Shown piece by piece: positions 61,774 through 64,000 of a stretch of 64,000 bases of DNA. Each line of letters opens with the position of its first letter. The first letter of the stretch is position 1. Origin of the DNA: Phytohabitans sp052068095. GTDB taxonomy: Bacteria; Actinomycetota; Actinomycetes; Mycobacteriales; Micromonosporaceae. Position numbers and translations under genes: made by a program. Location of the stretch: the NCBI RefSeq assembly GCF_052068095.1, contig NZ_JBQHDG010000005.1, forward strand, positions 310,001 through 374,000, given 5' to 3'. Below the pieces are notes generated by a model, which ran no database searches, was not told the DNA's origin, and worked only from the letters and a program-made list of their open reading frames with translations.

Positions 61774-62325
61774 CTAGAGTGCCCGCTGAGAATCGAGATT
61801 CAGCTTTGCCAGGACGCCTGCCAACCACGGGGCGTAGTCGTCAGATCGCGTGTTGAGCAGGTCGAAAATCTCGCCGGGAGCCACCCACCGCAGCTCGGCC
61901 ACCTCGGCCGGGTCGGGGCGCAGCGGGTGGTCGGCGGCGATGTGGCCGAGTAGTACGTGGTCGTACTCCACCTCGACGCGGCCGGTCGCCGGGTCGTCGG
62001 CGCGGTACACGTACACGCCGAGCTCGGTGAGCGGCAGCGGGGCGAGGCCAAGCTCCTCACCGAGGCGCACGTTTGCCGCCTCCGGCACCGGCTGGCCGGG
62101 CCCAGGGTGGCCGCAGCAGGCGTTGCCCCAGCGCAGCGGAAAGCGGGTCTTGACCGCCGCCCGCCGCTGGAGCAGCACGCGCCCAGCGGCGTCGGTCAGC
62201 AGCACGGAGAACGCCCGGTGCAGCATCCCGGGCGCGCGGTGCGCGGCGTCCACGGTGGCCTGGCCAGCAGGGGCGCCGTCCTCGTCCACCAGCTCGACGA
62301 GGTATGTCTCACGGTCCGGCGTCAT
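61774..62325 (-). CDS. idi: Isopentenyl-diphosphate delta-isomerase, type 1
   Basis: 183 residues. IDI-1 converts IPP to DMAPP for isoprenoid synthesis. Visible are LLTDAAGRVLLQRRAAVKTRFPLRWGNACCGHP (in pieces; the CCGHP cysteine is catalytic) and a Nudix-like EAANVRLGEELGL, then EYDHVLLGHI. ATG 62325 overlaps the crtI stop (ATGA), so it is co-expressed with carotenoid synthesis. Length is normal. Confidence 0.95.
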   Translation of the reverse strand: MTPDRETYLVELVDEDGAPAGQATVDAAHRAPGMLHRAFSVLLTDAAGRVLLQRRAAVKTRFPLRWGNACCGHPGPGQPVPEAANVRLGEELGLAPLPLTELGVYVYRADDPATGRVEVEYDHVLLGHIAADHPLRPDPAEVAELRWVAPGEIFDLLNTRSDDYAPWLAGVLAKLNLDSQRAL

Positions 62326-63806
62326 GCGGCACGCCCCGTGACGCGCTGTGCGGCGAGCTTGCCGGAGATGAGCACCATGGGCACCCCCACGCCGGGCTGC
62401 GTGCCCGAGCCGACGAAGACGACGTTGTCCAATGTGGAGTGCAGGTTGGCCGGGCGGAACGGGCCGGTCTGCCAGAAGCTGTGCGCGGCCGCGAAGGGCG
62501 TGCCGGCCGCCATGCCGAGGTCGGCCCAGTCGGCCGGGGTGACCACATGGGACACCTCTATGCCAGCACCGAAGCCGTTGTAGCCGCGTGCCTCCAGCAC
62601 TTCGACGAGCTCTTCCGCGTAGCGCTCGCCGAAGCCGCCGCGCCAGTGCGGGGAGCGACCACTCGCCAGGTTGGGCACGGGGGCGAGCACGTAGTACGCG
62701 TGGCGGCCCTCCGGCGCCAACGAAGGGTCGGTGCGGCTCGGGTTGGTGACCAGCAGCGACGGGTCCGACATCAGCACGCCGTGCCGGATCACCTCGTCGA
62801 AAGCCGCTTCCCAGGTACGTCCGAAGTGGAGGTTGTGGTGCGCGATCCGCGTGTACTCCTGTGTGGATCCGACGTGGAGCACCACGCACGACGGTGAGTA
62901 ACGCAGCGGCCGGTGACGTTTCGGTGGCAGCAGGTCGCGGCGCGCGACCGGCAGGTCGGGGTTGAGCACCACGACGTCGGCGGGGATGCGCTCGCCCTCG
63001 GCGGTCAGCACCGCGACGGCCCGGCCCGCGGAGGTCTCCACGCGGCTGACCGTGGTGCCGTAACGGATCTGGACGCCGTGCTTTTCCGCCGCGCCGGCGA
63101 GCGCGCGGGGCACCGCGTGGATGCCGCCGCGGGGGAAGTAGACGCCGGCGACCGAGTCCAGGTACGCGATGACGGCGTAGATCGCGAGCGCGTCGCGTGG
63201 CGCGAGCCCGGCATACATGGCCTGGAAGGAGAAGATGCGCCGGGTGCGCGGGTCGGTGAAGAACTGGTCGATCTTCGACTGCAACCGGCCGAACGCGCCC
63301 ATCGCCAGCAGCCGCAGCAGGTTGGCGGTGAGCAGATCGGTGGGTGCGTCGAGGTTGCGCTCGACGAAGTCGGCGCGCTCCAGCTCCCACAACCGCTTGG
63401 CGTAGTCGACGAAGCGCAGGTAACCGTCCGCTTCGGATGGTCCACACACGCGTGCCACCTCCGCCGCCATGCGCTGCGGCTCCGTGATGATGTCCAATGT
63501 GGAGCCGTCCGGGTAGTGCGCGCGGTACGCCGGGTCGAGCCGGGTCAGCTCCAGCCAGTCGGGCAGCCGCTCGCCCACCGCGTCGAGCGCCTCCGCGATG
63601 AGGTCGGGCATGGTGAGGACGGTCGGGCCGGTGTCGAACTCGTATCCGTCCACGGCCAGCCGCCCGGCGCGCCCGCCCGGCACCGCCTCGCGCTCGAGCA
63701 CGGTGACGTGGCGCCCGGCGCCGGCGAGGTGCAGGGCGCAGGCGAGACCACCGAGGCCAGCACCAACGACAACCACCCGGTCGGTCCGCCCACTTACGCT
63801 CCGCAC
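62322..63806 (-). CDS. crtI: Phytoene desaturase
   Basis: 494-residue FAD-dependent desaturase of the CrtI family. VVVVGAGLGGLACALHLAGAGRHVTVLER is the dinucleotide-binding start (in pieces), PGGRAG follows, and the C-terminal FVGSGTQPGVGVPMVLISGKLAAQR (in pieces) is the CrtI signature. It introduces double bonds into phytoene or a related carotene; the exact product is not predictable. With idi it marks a carotenoid cluster that probably continues beyond the right edge. GTG 63806. Confidence 0.94.
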   Translation of the reverse strand: MRSVSGRTDRVVVVGAGLGGLACALHLAGAGRHVTVLEREAVPGGRAGRLAVDGYEFDTGPTVLTMPDLIAEALDAVGERLPDWLELTRLDPAYRAHYPDGSTLDIITEPQRMAAEVARVCGPSEADGYLRFVDYAKRLWELERADFVERNLDAPTDLLTANLLRLLAMGAFGRLQSKIDQFFTDPRTRRIFSFQAMYAGLAPRDALAIYAVIAYLDSVAGVYFPRGGIHAVPRALAGAAEKHGVQIRYGTTVSRVETSAGRAVAVLTAEGERIPADVVVLNPDLPVARRDLLPPKRHRPLRYSPSCVVLHVGSTQEYTRIAHHNLHFGRTWEAAFDEVIRHGVLMSDPSLLVTNPSRTDPSLAPEGRHAYYVLAPVPNLASGRSPHWRGGFGERYAEELVEVLEARGYNGFGAGIEVSHVVTPADWADLGMAAGTPFAAAHSFWQTGPFRPANLHSTLDNVVFVGSGTQPGVGVPMVLISGKLAAQRVTGRAA

Positions 63807-63896
63807 GCGATCGAGCGTAGCGACTACCTGCGGTTACGCCCCATGGCCTACCGCTTCCCGGCGGCCTCAGTCACCCGTTGGTGGCATGCTGGCGAC

Positions 63897-64000
63897 ATGA
63901 GCGGGAGCCGGGAGGCTACGGGCCTTGACCACGACGGCGGACGAGCGCCGAGCGGCGGAGCGGGGTAGGCATGAGCGGGAGCCGGGAGGCTACGGGCCTT
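63897..64000 (+). repeat. Duplicated 30-bp start region at the window edge
   Basis: The 30 bases from ATG 63897 to 63926 recur exactly from ATG 63971 to the window end (64000), a 74-bp period; the true repeat may be longer than the window shows. The first ATG opens a 23-codon frame (SGSREATGLDHDGG...) ending with TAG at 63966-63968, 2 bp before the second ATG. Confidence 0.85.
63971..64000 (+). CDS. Probable start of the next gene, cut by window end
   Basis: Only ten codons (SGSREATGL after Met) are visible, so the product cannot be named. It is divergent from crtI, where a regulator or a further carotenoid gene would be usual. Its start is duplicated 74 bp upstream. Confidence 0.4.
   Translation, partial: MSGSREATGL

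Overview
The window is a stretch of high-GC actinobacterial chromosome. GTG starts, 4-bp stop/start overlaps (ATGA, GTGA), BldC, DUF3073 and DUF3151 proteins, an EspI-like MinD ATPase and a fadA2/fabG4 locus point to a filamentous actinomycete, most likely a Micromonosporaceae member. That placement is inference from gene content. There is no prophage, IS transposase, rRNA or CRISPR array.

Layout: 0-9.5 kb holds the clpB 3' end, two paralogous membrane proteins, an SDR, pyrE, an ArsR regulator, a DedA protein, class II fructose-bisphosphate aldolase and a LOG-family protein. 9.7-18.7 kb holds a DUF3151 protein, an ECF sigma factor with its DGPF partner, a proline-rich MinD-like ATPase, a degenerate lipid-kinase-like protein, purA, purD and a lipoprotein. 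18.7-26.4 kb is a lipid module: SCP2, acyl-CoA dehydrogenase and acyl-CoA synthetase; a TetR regulator; htdX-fabG4; and divergent fadA2. Matching dyads at 21.9 and 25.1 kb suggest that the TetR protein controls both arms. Next come remnants of a divergent MarR/hemerythrin pair and purB. 28.6-46.5 kb holds a UPF0145 protein, a secreted trypsin-like protease, a GDT1-type exporter behind a yybP-ykoY riboswitch, purSQL, a ComB-like protein, an amidohydrolase, a large Gly/Tyr-tailed membrane protein, purF, purM, an Amc-type cyclophane RiPP pair, a DUF3073 protein, valine dehydrogenase, an unknown gene and bldC. 46.5-56 kb holds a four-gene ABC exporter and a PrsW-type protease. 56-64 kb holds two Asp-rich repeat proteins, a solute-binding lipoprotein whose two halves are in reversed order, a thioesterase, a NUDIX hydrolase, three tRNAs (Glu, Asp, Phe), a polysaccharide deacetylase, idi and crtI.

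Purine synthesis genes (purA, D, B, S, Q, L, F, M) recur along the window in conserved actinobacterial neighbourhoods. The order purF-purM-DUF3073-vdh-unknown-bldC matches Streptomyces as I recall it, except that the RiPP pair lies between purM and the DUF3073 gene.

Main points for a second look: the amcB-amcA cassette; the apparently circularly permuted binding protein at 57407-58750; a non-coding repeat family that occupies all four gene-free stretches longer than 300 bp; the paired TetR operators; the fused MarR/hemerythrin remnants; the manganese riboswitch; and a duplicated translation start at the right edge.
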